Origin: Prevotella sp.
GTDB taxonomy: Bacteria; Bacteroidota; Bacteroidia; Bacteroidales; Bacteroidaceae
DNA: 32,595 nt
Direction: 5' to 3'
NCBI GenBank assembly: GCA_016901395.1
Contig: JAEAMQ010000087.1
Span: 1 to 32,595, forward strand
Shown: positions 16,326 through 24,102 of the stretch, one piece after another
Layout: every line of letters starts with the position of its first letter
How positions within the stretch are numbered: the stretch's first letter is position 1
Made by a program: the position numbers and the translations under genes
Notes under the pieces: model-generated
What the model was told of the DNA's origin: nothing
Seen by the model: only the letters and a program-made list of their open reading frames with translations
Database searches by the model: none

Positions 16326-17699
16326 TCATTTGAAGTATTTAGTCCACAAATCTTGAATCCTTGTTGCAATATTATATGCTAACACAGGAGGAACTGCATT
16401 GCCAATAATTTTATACGCTCCAGATGAACTTAACCAATATCCCCTTGCATTTTCTTTTTTCATTACAAACTGATAGTCTGGTGGAAATGTTTGAATTAAT
16501 GCACATTCACGTGGGGTTAGCCGCCTCTCTTTTTTCCCAGAGTTAAGTTCTTCCAAATGTTTTCCACCATGTTCTTTAGATAATCTTCTAAATTCTATAT
16601 TACCATGATGCTCAGAACGGATTGTAGGTCCAATCTTGTCCAATTTAATTTCTATTTGCCCCTGACTGCCATTTGGTAAAAATTTGGCCTTAGAAAAAAC
16701 AGCTTGCGATTCATCTTTGGTCTCTTCCGGCTCTTTTAAATCTTTTAAAACGTCTAAAGTGGTAACTGGTGGGAGTAGACAGTCATCTTTAATAGTACAA
16801 GAGTGAGAAGGTCTTGGATAAGGATTGAACTCGTCAGGTATTTGTTTAGATTCTAAAGCATTCAAAGCCTCGGGTTTTAATGCGTCTCTTCTAATACCGA
16901 TAAAAATTACACGCTCGCGAGATTCCGGCACACCATAGTTTCCTGCATGAAGAACCTGAGGTGGTAAAACAATATACCCATTTCCGTCTGAACTTGCGAA
17001 ATCATTTTGAATTATATCTTTAACATTGCCGAGATTAACGAGCCCCTTGACATTTTCCGCTATAAAGATTTTAGGGCGTACAATGTCAATAACTTGTTTC
17101 ATCCAATAATACAACTTTCCTCGACTTTCTTCTGAGGGCTTATCATCGTTTCGCAGTTTCCCATAATCATCTTTTTGGGAATTGAATCCCATGCGTTTCC
17201 CTGCTACACTAAAATCTTGACAAGGGAATCCTCCTAAAACGACATCAATGTTATTGGGGAAAATTTCTGCCCCGTTTTTTTGCATTTTCACTAATTCGAC
17301 AATGCTGTCTCTATGAAATAGATATGGAGAATATCCAAATCTTCTCATATATGTTGTCCAAGCTATTTCAGCTTCGGGTAAAATATCATTGGCAAAGACT
17401 GTCTTAAATTTTGTTTTTTTTACTTTTATCCAATCTTTATTAATGATAGCCTCTATTCTTGGGTCTATATCTGAAAATGATTTGCGATTTGCGATAAAAT
17501 CACCCTCAAAACCAAGATCCATACCTCCACACCCAGAGAAAAGCGATAAAACCCTATAGGTATCTCCTTTATCCTCATTATCCTCAATGCCATCGTCAAA
17601 TATCATTGGATACTGTCCTCTGATAACTGCCTCGGAAACGCAGTCCGAGAATGTGTGATTTGACCTTAAATACTTATTGTTCTCTTGATCTTTTGTCAT
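16326..17699 (-). CDS. DNA (cytosine-5)-methyltransferase of a type II restriction-modification system
   Basis: A 457-residue C5-cytosine methylase with the main motifs in order: I (VLSLFSGCGGMDLGFEG, about 50-66), IV with the catalytic Cys (GGFPCQDFSVAGK, C160), VI (IAENVKGL, ENV at 215-217), VIII (ESRERVIFIGIR), then GPTIRSEHHGNIEFRRL and RRLTPRECALIQTFP, and X (YKIIGNAVPP). It modifies host DNA at the site cut by the endonuclease that follows. The IRxEHHGNIEFRRL segment recalls methylases of GGWCC/GGNNCC-type sites, an impression that needs comparison. It has its own -7 box and starts at ATG 17699. AT-rich, probably acquired with the restriction gene. Confidence 0.95.
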   Translation of the reverse strand: MTKDQENNKYLRSNHTFSDCVSEAVIRGQYPMIFDDGIEDNEDKGDTYRVLSLFSGCGGMDLGFEGDFIANRKSFSDIDPRIEAIINKDWIKVKKTKFKTVFANDILPEAEIAWTTYMRRFGYSPYLFHRDSIVELVKMQKNGAEIFPNNIDVVLGGFPCQDFSVAGKRMGFNSQKDDYGKLRNDDKPSEESRGKLYYWMKQVIDIVRPKIFIAENVKGLVNLGNVKDIIQNDFASSDGNGYIVLPPQVLHAGNYGVPESRERVIFIGIRRDALKPEALNALESKQIPDEFNPYPRPSHSCTIKDDCLLPPVTTLDVLKDLKEPEETKDESQAVFSKAKFLPNGSQGQIEIKLDKIGPTIRSEHHGNIEFRRLSKEHGGKHLEELNSGKKERRLTPRECALIQTFPPDYQFVMKKENARGYWLSSSGAYKIIGNAVPPVLAYNIATRIQDLWTKYFK

Positions 17700-17718
17700 T
17701 TTAGGTGATATTTAATTG

Positions 17719-17726
17719 CAAAGATA
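17719..17726 (-). promoter_or_regulatory. Putative -7 box (TATCTTTG) of the methyltransferase-endonuclease operon
   Basis: On the minus strand TATCTTTG, a strong match to TAnnTTTG, lies 20 bp before the methylase ATG. No convincing -33 box was found. Confidence 0.5.
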
Positions 17727-17769
17727 CAAGAAAATCATAATATATGGTATAACTTACAGAATTATTCTG

Positions 17770-17777
17770 TATTTTTG
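17770..17777 (+). promoter_or_regulatory. Putative -7 box (TATTTTTG) of the vsr gene
   Basis: TATTTTTG matches TAnnTTTG and lies 23 bp before the vsr ATG at 17801, in the 101-bp divergent promoter region shared with the methylase. Confidence 0.4.
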
Positions 17778-17800
17778 TCGTAATAGATTTCTTCTCAGTT

Positions 17801-18316
17801 ATGTCTAATATTTCAAAACAACAAAGGAGTAAAATTATGGCGTCTATTCATTCTCGGAATACAAAACCGGAAATGATAGTAAGAAGATATTTATGGCATG
17901 CTGGATTTAGATATCGCATCAATCTTAAAAGATTACCAGGTCACCCTGACGTAGTGCTGAGGAAATATAGGACTTGCATTTTTATTAATGGATGTTTTTG
18001 GCATGGTCATGAATGTGATGATTTTAGAAGACCACACACAAATGTTTCTTTCTGGAATAATAAAATTCTGCGTAATAAACAAAGGGATATTGAGGTGCAA
18101 CAAAGATTAGCAATTATGGGCTGGCATTGTATTGTAATTTGGGAATGTGAGTTAAAATCAAGTATAAAGGAACAAACTTTAAAATCCCTTGCTTATACTC
18201 TTAATCATATATATTTAAAAGACCATTCTTTTTCATATACAAAATTGGAAGAAGAAACAGATAATAGCTTTGCTGCGGACTCTAATTTATGCCCCACCAA
18301 AAATCTTGAAGAATAG
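17801..18316 (+). CDS. vsr: Very short patch repair endonuclease (Vsr)
   Basis: A 171-residue Vsr-family endonuclease. These enzymes nick beside T:G mismatches that arise when 5-methylcytosine deaminates, guarding methylated sites against C-to-T mutation. Family marks are SKIMASIHSRNTKPEM near the N-terminus, GHPDVVL with the catalytic Asp (D50), and FINGCFWHGHEC with the histidine/cysteine cluster, then GWHCIVIWECEL. It is slightly longer than E. coli Vsr because of a roughly 30-residue C-terminal extension of no known domain. It is divergent from, and paired by position with, the cytosine methylase, which explains its role. Start at ATG 17801. Confidence 0.93.
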   Translation: MSNISKQQRSKIMASIHSRNTKPEMIVRRYLWHAGFRYRINLKRLPGHPDVVLRKYRTCIFINGCFWHGHECDDFRRPHTNVSFWNNKILRNKQRDIEVQQRLAIMGWHCIVIWECELKSSIKEQTLKSLAYTLNHIYLKDHSFSYTKLEEETDNSFAADSNLCPTKNLEE

Positions 18317-18766
18317 TATTCAAAACACGATGGTGGAATAAAATTCAGTGGGTGGGGAAGAAATGGAGCAAAAATTGAGCTTTGTGCAGATGCCTGAATA
18401 GCTACAACTTGTATTTTCTTGACAAAAGATGATGTTGCGATAACTATCGAATCGCATCGCGATTAGGCCCAAATTGCATGACGAAAACGCAGAGTTTTCG
18501 CTACGATTAGCTATCAATCGCAGTAAAAAGGCATGCCCACTTTTTACAATACACTGTCTATCAAGCATTTACAAATGCGCTGAAATTCGCGTATTTCGGG
18601 CCACGGCTTTCTTTTTTTTAAATACGGCCTCTACACGAAAGCTTTTTTCAAGTTTTTTCATCTGAATATTCTGTTTTCCACTCCTGCAGCTCTTATCTTT
18701 GGCTCAATCAGGGTACCGGCATCAACATAAAACCATGTCATCAGACTGAAAAAAACGATGATTTGC
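18317..18766. other. Intergenic spacer between vsr and susC
   Basis: No gene is supported. The spacer holds ACTATCGAATCGCA (18443-18456), identical to the core of the 22-bp repeats at 26626-26801, a degenerate relative CTATCAATCGCA (18511-18522), and a perfect hairpin at 18482-18500. The remainder is AT-rich with T-runs. Confidence 0.55.
18482..18500. repeat. Perfect 7-bp inverted repeat (hairpin)
   Basis: CGAAAAC and GTTTTCG flank a 5-nt loop. It lies among copies of the TATCGAATCG-type words upstream of susC. It has no T tail on either strand, so it looks more like a protein site or structural element than a terminator. Confidence 0.4.
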
Positions 18767-18797
18767 TTGTTTATCACGTCTTAAACTCTTATATTTG
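18767..18797 (+). promoter_or_regulatory. Promoter of the susC-susD pair (TTG-N20-TATATTTG)
   Basis: TTG (18767-18769) and TATATTTG (18790-18797) are spaced by 20 bp, matching the Bacteroidetes consensus. The susC ATG follows at 18822, giving a short leader. Confidence 0.6.
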
Positions 18798-18821
18798 CCG
18801 TAGATATCAAACGAAAACACC

Positions 18822-21578
18822 ATGAGACTGCTGCTAACCCTATCATCTATCTTCCTGTGTGTTGCACCTTTGTCGATGCATGCGCAAATCCAACAACCAC
18901 TATTCACGGTCGACAGCCTAACCGTCAGACGACAAGATTTTCCCACCGGCTCTGTCGACGTGGTGACCGAAGCCCGCATGAACAAGGGCCTCGTGACCAA
19001 TTCGCTCAATGCCCTGAGTGGACAGGCGGCGGGTGTGAACATCTCGTCGGGCGAAAACCGCATGGCACAGCTCAGCGCCGTGCGTGTGCGCGGCACCACG
19101 TCGCTCACCGGCGGCAACGACCCGTTGGTCATCATCGACGGTGTGTATTCCGACCTCTCCACGCTGTCGAGTATCTATCCGGCTGACATCGAGAGTTTCT
19201 CCATTCTGAAAAACGCCGCCGAGACCGCACAGTACGGGTCGCGCGGGGCCTCGGGTGTCATCCAGGTGACGACAAAGAAAGGCTCCGGCGCGCAGTTCCA
19301 CCTGTCGTATGACGGCAATGTGGGCATCGAGTCGAAATACCGCACAGTCGACATGCTCGACGGTCCGGCCTATATTGCCACGGCAAAGAGCCTCGGACTG
19401 GGCTACACCGATGGCGGTTTTGACACCAATTTTCAGGACGTGGTGACACGCACGGGGTTTGTGATGAACCATCACGTGGCGTTCAGCGGGGGCACGGAGA
19501 AGTCGAGCTACCGCGCATCGCTGGGCACGATGGACCACACCACGGTGGTGAGGGTGAACGAATACAAGAATTTTGCGGCTAAGTTTGACCTCTCGCAGAA
19601 GGCTTTCGACGACCTGCTCAGCATCGATTTCGGTGTCTTCGGATCATCGCAGAAGAACAAGTATCCCTTCGACGAGCAAAAACTCTTTTATAGTGCGGCT
19701 ACGCAAAACCCTACCTATCCGGCCGGACGTGATGCCTCGGGCAACTGGAACAAGAACGTCACAGCCTCGCAAATCAATCCGCCCGCAGCGTTGCTATTGG
19801 AGAAAAACGATGAGAAAAACCTCAATTTCAACACGCATTTAGGGTTGGATTTCGACCTGTTGGGCATTGTCTCAGGGCATCGTCCGAGCCCGCAGGGTGT
19901 CACATCGGAACAGCTACACCTGAAAATATTCGGGGCCTACAGCTATACCTCTTTGGAGAATGGCATCTTCTGCCCCACCTGGGTGTGGGCGCAGGGACAG
20001 GCCTACCGCGGCGAACACAAGACCGAGGGATGGCTCGGCAATGCCACGCTCAGCTATGAGAACACGTGGGGCAACCACCATCTGAGTGCTACGCTGCTCG
20101 GCGAATATCAGAAGAGCAACCGTAGCGGGTTCTGGACGCTGGTGAAAGGCTTCACGTCGAACGCCTTTGGCTACGACAATCTCGGGGCCGCATCGACCAT
20201 TCCCTACGGCGGAACAGGCTCGGAGACGGCCGACCCTGCCCTTGCCTCGTATATGGGCGGACTGGCCTATACGTTTCTCGGCCGCTACACCGTGAACGCC
20301 AACCTGCGCGCCGACGGCAGCTCGATGTTTGGAGACAACAACAAATGGGGCTATTTCCCCTCTATATCGGGCACATGGAATATTGCCGACGAACCGTTTT
20401 TCCGTCCGTGGCGACAGGCCATCAGCATCTTCAAACTCCGCGTGGGCTATGGTCTCTCGGGCAATCTCGGAGGCATCGACTCCTACAACTCGCTGAGTCT
20501 GGTGAGGCCCCAGGGCACCGTCTCCGTGGGGGGAACACCCACCACCACGATGGGCATATATCGCAATGCCAACCCCGACCTCAAGTGGGAGACACGGTCT
20601 ACATTCAATGTGGGTGCCGACCTGTGTTTCTGGCACAACCGCGTGGTGCTCACCGCCGAATATTATTACTCCAAAACCACCGACATGCTCTATCAATATG
20701 ATGTGCCGGTGCCACCCTTCACCTTTGGCAAACTGCTGGCCAACCTTGGCAGCATGAGCAATCAGGGATTTGAGATGGGTGTGGGCATCACGGCGATAGA
20801 GCAGAGAGACATGGAGTTGAACATCAACGTGAACCTCTCCTGGCAAAAGAACAAACTGCTGTCGCTGTCGGGCGACTACAACGGCACGCACCTTTCGGCG
20901 GCCGACATCACCCAGATCGGCAGCCTGAACGGTGCCGGTTTTCATGGCGGCGACAATAATATCGTGTATCAGATTGTAGGTCAGCCACTGGGAGTGTTCT
21001 ATCTTCCCCATTGCACCGGACTGCAGCAGAATGCCGACGGCTCCTATTCCTATGCCATTGCCGACCTCGACGACAACCAGCGCGTGAACATTGAGGACGG
21101 CGGCGACCGCTATGTGGCGGGACAGGCGACACCGAAATGGACGCTCGGGTCGAACATTTCGCTGCGCTACAAGGCTTTCGACATCTCGCTGCAGATGAAC
21201 GGTGCCTTCGGCCATAAGATTTACAACGGCACCGCACTGACCTATATGAACCTCTCGAGTTTCCCAGATTACAACGTCATGGCGAAGGCTCCGGCACAGA
21301 ACATCAAGGACCAGACGGCCACAGACTACTGGCTGGAGCGTGGCGATTACCTCAATTTCGATTACCTCACGGTGGGATGGAACGTGCCGGTGAGGTGGCG
21401 ATATGCAAGCAGTCTGCGACTGTCGCTGTCGGTCAACAATCTGGCAACCATCACGTCGTATAGCGGCATCACTCCGATGATCAACAGTTACATCGTCAAC
21501 AACACGCTGGGCATCGACGACAAACGCAGTTATCCGGCCTACAGGTCGTATTGCGTGGGGGTGAGTGTGCAGTTTTAA
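18822..21578 (+). CDS. SusC-like TonB-dependent outer-membrane receptor
   Basis: A 918-residue SusC/RagA-family transporter that moves oligosaccharides (or peptides) across the outer membrane with TonB energy, capped by the SusD lipoprotein. It has a signal peptide (1-22, ending SMHAQ), a plug domain (about 40-150) with SLNALSGQAAGV, SAVRVRGTTSLTGGNDP, LVIIDGVYSD and YGSRGASGVIQVTTKKG, and a beta barrel ending in aromatic F (VGVSVQF). The usual N-terminal carboxypeptidase-regulatory-like domain (about 80 residues) is absent: the plug begins almost directly after the signal peptide, and the length is below the roughly 1000 residues typical of SusC. It is followed by its susD partner 81 bp later. 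No regulator or hydrolase is adjacent, so the substrate is unknown. Confidence 0.95.
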   Translation: MRLLLTLSSIFLCVAPLSMHAQIQQPLFTVDSLTVRRQDFPTGSVDVVTEARMNKGLVTNSLNALSGQAAGVNISSGENRMAQLSAVRVRGTTSLTGGNDPLVIIDGVYSDLSTLSSIYPADIESFSILKNAAETAQYGSRGASGVIQVTTKKGSGAQFHLSYDGNVGIESKYRTVDMLDGPAYIATAKSLGLGYTDGGFDTNFQDVVTRTGFVMNHHVAFSGGTEKSSYRASLGTMDHTTVVRVNEYKNFAAKFDLSQKAFDDLLSIDFGVFGSSQKNKYPFDEQKLFYSAATQNPTYPAGRDASGNWNKNVTASQINPPAALLLEKNDEKNLNFNTHLGLDFDLLGIVSGHRPSPQGVTSEQLHLKIFGAYSYTSLENGIFCPTWVWAQGQAYRGEHKTEGWLGNATLSYENTWGNHHLSATLLGEYQKSNRSGFWTLVKGFTSNAFGYDNLGAASTIPYGGTGSETADPALASYMGGLAYTFLGRYTVNANLRADGSSMFGDNNKWGYFPSISGTWNIADEPFFRPWRQAISIFKLRVGYGLSGNLGGIDSYNSLSLVRPQGTVSVGGTPTTTMGIYRNANPDLKWETRSTFNVGADLCFWHNRVVLTAEYYYSKTTDMLYQYDVPVPPFTFGKLLANLGSMSNQGFEMGVGITAIEQRDMELNINVNLSWQKNKLLSLSGDYNGTHLSAADITQIGSLNGAGFHGGDNNIVYQIVGQPLGVFYLPHCTGLQQNADGSYSYAIADLDDNQRVNIEDGGDRYVAGQATPKWTLGSNISLRYKAFDISLQMNGAFGHKIYNGTALTYMNLSSFPDYNVMAKAPAQNIKDQTATDYWLERGDYLNFDYLTVGWNVPVRWRYASSLRLSLSVNNLATITSYSGITPMINSYIVNNTLGIDDKRSYPAYRSYCVGVSVQF

Positions 21579-21616
21579 GCCTCTCCCCCGGCCCCTCCCC
21601 CGCAGGGAGGGGAGTG
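21579..21616. repeat. GC-rich palindromic intergenic element, copy 1
   Basis: GCCTCTCCCCC followed by CCCTCCC, a short loop and GGGAGGG forms a strong hairpin immediately after the susC stop. A related sequence begins with the same GCCTCTCCCCC at 32383 near the window end. This suggests a dispersed REP-like element. It could also stabilise the 3' end of susC mRNA or reduce transcription into susD. Confidence 0.55.
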
Positions 21617-21659
21617 ATTACTGGGATAAACAATAAATAACTTTTAGACTGTAAGCGCT

Positions 21660-23387
21660 ATGTTCTTAAACATCCAAGAAACTATATCTAAAGTCCAATG
21701 CTCAATGTTCAATGTTCAAAGCTCAAAGTTCAATGTTCAAAGGCTAAAGCATAAAGTTCAATGTTCAAAGCTCAAAGTTCAATGGATAGGCTGTTTTTTG
21801 TTGGCTTTTCCGTTGCTTTTCACGGCCTGTCTCGATGAGACGCCGAAGAGTCAGCTGCCGGAAGAACAGGCCTATGACACCGCGGCCAACCTCTACAACA
21901 ATGCCGTGGCCACGCTATACAACTATATCGGGGGCACGCAGGAGTCGCAGGGCCTGCAGGGAACTTATCGAGGGGTCTACGATTACAACACGTTTACCAC
22001 CGACGAAGCTATCATCCCGACACGCGGCGGAGACTGGTACGACGGCGGATTTTGGCAGAGTCTGTATCTCCATACGTGGACACCAGCCGACGTCTCGCTG
22101 CGCAACACGTGGAATTACTTATATAAAGTGGTGATGCTGTGCAACCATTCGCTGGCCGAACTGGATAGTCACCAGAGTCTGTTGACGACCGCACAGTATG
22201 AGAGTTACCGTGCGGAGGTGGTGGGAGTGCGTTGCCTCTTCTACTACGAACTGCTCGACATGTTTGGCCGTGTGCCCCTGATCAAGGCCGATGGCGTGGC
22301 ACTTGACGATGTGAAGCAGGTGGAACGCAGCGTGCTGTTCCGTGACATCGTAGCCGACCTGCAGGACATCCTACCCTATCTGACCGATGATCACAGCAAC
22401 TTAGAGGGCAACTGGTATGGACGCTTCACACGTCCGGTGGCCGAGTTTCTGTTGGCGCGGCTCATGCTCAACGCCGAAATCTACAACGATAACGACTGGA
22501 CCGACGACAAGCAAACCGATGGAAAAGACATCCTTTTCACCGTCGACGGACAGTCGATGAATGTCTGGGAAGCCTGCATCTACTACTGTGACCAGATAGA
22601 AAACGCCGGTTTCACACTGGAAAACGACTACGCAGCCAACTTCACTGTGCACAACGAGACATCCACGGAGAATATCTTTGTCATCCCGATGGATAAGGTG
22701 AAGTATCAAAATCAGTTTCTTTATCTCTTCCGGTCGCGCCATTATGCCCACGGCTCGGCTATCGGAATGGATGCCGAGAACGGCTCCTCGGCTACACTTT
22801 CCACGGTCCGCGCCTATGCTTACGGCACCGACAGTGTCGACGCGCGCTATGCCATCAACTTCTATTCTGACACCCTTCGCGTCGACGGAAAGGTGGTGGT
22901 ACAGGACGATGGCAGCCCGCTCGTCTATCGTCCGCAGGTCATGGCAGTCGACCTCACAGGAACCACCTATGAGAAAACGGCCGGCGCACGCATGTCGAAA
23001 TATGAGATTGACCGCACGGCCCATGCCGACGGACGGTTGCAAGACAACGACATCGTGCTCTTCCGCTATGCCGATGTGCTGCTGATGAGGGCCGAAGCGA
23101 AGGTGAGAAACGGCCAAAGCGGACAGGCAGACCTTGACCAAGTAAGGGCCAGAGCAGGCATGTCAATGCGCACTGCCACCCTCGACAACATCCTTGCCGA
23201 GCGTCTTCTTGAGCTCGTATGGGAAGGATCGCGCAGACAAGACTTAGTGCGTTTCGGACTATTCAACAAGGCTTACGACCTGCGGCCACAACTCGACGGT
23301 GAGGAGTCGGGCTACACCACGGTGTTTCCTATACCGTCTACGGCACTCGAATTGAACAAACAACTGGAACAAAACCCTGGTTATTAG
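21660..23387 (+). CDS. SusD/RagB-like outer-membrane lipoprotein with repeat-encoded N-terminus
   Basis: A 575-residue SusD-family lipoprotein, the surface glycan-binding lid of the SusC transporter. From ATG 21660 the first ~42 residues are encoded by a heptanucleotide repeat array (21693-21783), giving recurring KVQCS/NVQ words. A real lipoprotein signal follows: IGCFLLAFPLLFTAC, with the lipidated Cys at residue 57. The mature part has the SusD TPR-rich fold (ANLYNNAVATLYNY, EVVGVRCLFYYELLDMFGRVPL) and the conserved end WEGSRRQDLVRFG, FPIPSTALELN, QNPGY. The long n-region before the signal is unusual. ATG 21705 is also in frame, but no ATG closer to the signal is, so the true start is uncertain. 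Confidence 0.92.
   Translation: MFLNIQETISKVQCSMFNVQSSKFNVQRLKHKVQCSKLKVQWIGCFLLAFPLLFTACLDETPKSQLPEEQAYDTAANLYNNAVATLYNYIGGTQESQGLQGTYRGVYDYNTFTTDEAIIPTRGGDWYDGGFWQSLYLHTWTPADVSLRNTWNYLYKVVMLCNHSLAELDSHQSLLTTAQYESYRAEVVGVRCLFYYELLDMFGRVPLIKADGVALDDVKQVERSVLFRDIVADLQDILPYLTDDHSNLEGNWYGRFTRPVAEFLLARLMLNAEIYNDNDWTDDKQTDGKDILFTVDGQSMNVWEACIYYCDQIENAGFTLENDYAANFTVHNETSTENIFVIPMDKVKYQNQFLYLFRSRHYAHGSAIGMDAENGSSATLSTVRAYAYGTDSVDARYAINFYSDTLRVDGKVVVQDDGSPLVYRPQVMAVDLTGTTYEKTAGARMSKYEIDRTAHADGRLQDNDIVLFRYADVLLMRAEAKVRNGQSGQADLDQVRARAGMSMRTATLDNILAERLLELVWEGSRRQDLVRFGLFNKAYDLRPQLDGEESGYTTVFPIPSTALELNKQLEQNPGY
21693..21783 (+). repeat. Heptanucleotide tandem repeat, 13 units (consensus GTTCAAW)
   Basis: Thirteen consecutive 7-bp units in perfect register, with variants such as GTCCAAT, GCTCAAT, GTTCAAA, GCTCAAA, GGCTAAA and GCATAAA. 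The array lies inside the susD reading frame before its signal peptide. Three units equal 21 bp, so the protein shows a 7-residue periodicity. Units ending in AAT followed by G create ATG codons in all three frames. Confidence 0.9.
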
Positions 23388-23622
23388 AGATATACACGGC
23401 AATCTCAGTCCGTATTTCCAAACCAATCACCCTCATAAATGAATACATAATTGCATATTTTTGAAGTATAAGACAAAGCATATCTCACCAAATCCTGCAC
23501 GAATCGTTCTATACATCGCTCAAAAATGCACAACAAACAACATCTGTGCATGATTTAACGAAAACTATGTAAAAATATATTAAATGTAAGAATGATTTAA
23601 AAAAATGAGATGATTTCATAGC

Positions 23623-23630
23623 TATCTTTG
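23623..23630 (+). promoter_or_regulatory. Putative -7 box (TATCTTTG) of the 2-oxoacid oxidoreductase operon
   Basis: TATCTTTG matches TAnnTTTG and is 33 bp before ATG 23664. No clear -33 element. The rest of the 276-bp gap after susD (23388-23663) holds no gene that I can see. Confidence 0.5.
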
Positions 23631-23663
23631 CCCAACATAAAAATACAGAAAAATAGATGCGAT

Positions 23664-23843
23664 ATGACCTCTGAAGAGTTTTACCTCGAAGGGAACAAAC
23701 ATCGTAAGCGGGGGGACTTTGCAGCAGCAATGAACTCCTATGCAGAAGCGATAAAACTTGATAAAAACAGCCCTGCCGTAGAAGCAAGAAAAATGTTGGA
23801 AAATATCATGGACTTCTATTGCAAGGACCTGTATAATCCTTAA
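23664..23843 (+). CDS. Small TPR-repeat protein
   Basis: A 59-residue protein made essentially of one tetratricopeptide-like helix pair: EEFYLEGNKHRKRGDFAAAMNSYAEAIKLDKNSP carries the TPR consensus positions (G, A, Y, A, P). It has no signal peptide. It is the first gene after the promoter and lies 23 bp before the ferredoxin-like subunit, so it is probably co-transcribed with the oxidoreductase, where it could help assembly or serve as a protein-protein adaptor (inference). Start chosen at ATG 23664; an upstream TTG overlapping the -7 box is unlikely. Confidence 0.75.
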   Translation: MTSEEFYLEGNKHRKRGDFAAAMNSYAEAIKLDKNSPAVEARKMLENIMDFYCKDLYNP

Positions 23844-23866
23844 ATCGTAGAAAAAACAGACAGATT

Positions 23867-24100
23867 ATGAGTAAAATGAAGGGTGCCATCGTGGTGAATG
23901 TCGAGCGATGCAAAGGATGCACGCTGTGCATTGTTGCATGTCCGAAAGACGTCATCGCACTGGCAGACAGAAAAGTAAATACACACGGATACACCTATGT
24001 AGAGGCTGCCCGACCCGACGAATGCATCGGTTGCGCAGCTTGTGGCACGGTGTGTCCTGACGGATGCATCACAGTGTATCGTAAAAAAGTGGAGGCATAA
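23867..24100 (+). CDS. 2-oxoacid:ferredoxin oxidoreductase, ferredoxin-like (delta) subunit
   Basis: A 77-residue 4Fe-4S dicluster protein. The first cluster ligands are C15, C18, C21 and C25 (CKGCTLCIVACPKD) and the second C53, C56, C59 and C63 (CIGCAACGTVCPDG). It passes electrons from the thiamine-diphosphate site of the oxidoreductase to free ferredoxin. It lies 2 bp before the alpha subunit and is the first subunit gene of the operon, the usual order in Bacteroidetes (delta, alpha, beta, gamma). It may be labelled KorD or VorD; sequence alone does not separate 2-oxoglutarate from branched-chain substrates. Confidence 0.9.
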   Translation: MSKMKGAIVVNVERCKGCTLCIVACPKDVIALADRKVNTHGYTYVEAARPDECIGCAACGTVCPDGCITVYRKKVEA

Positions 24101-24102
24101 CT

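Noticed and set aside
16325..16369. Longer N-terminus of the restriction enzyme
   Set aside because: It would overlap the methylase end by 44 bp; the ATG at 16324 directly after the methylase stop is simpler.
19914..21215. A 433-codon open frame on the minus strand
   Set aside because: Antisense to susC, whose barrel and plug motifs are unambiguous; the composition (His, Val, Gly) is typical of a shadow frame.
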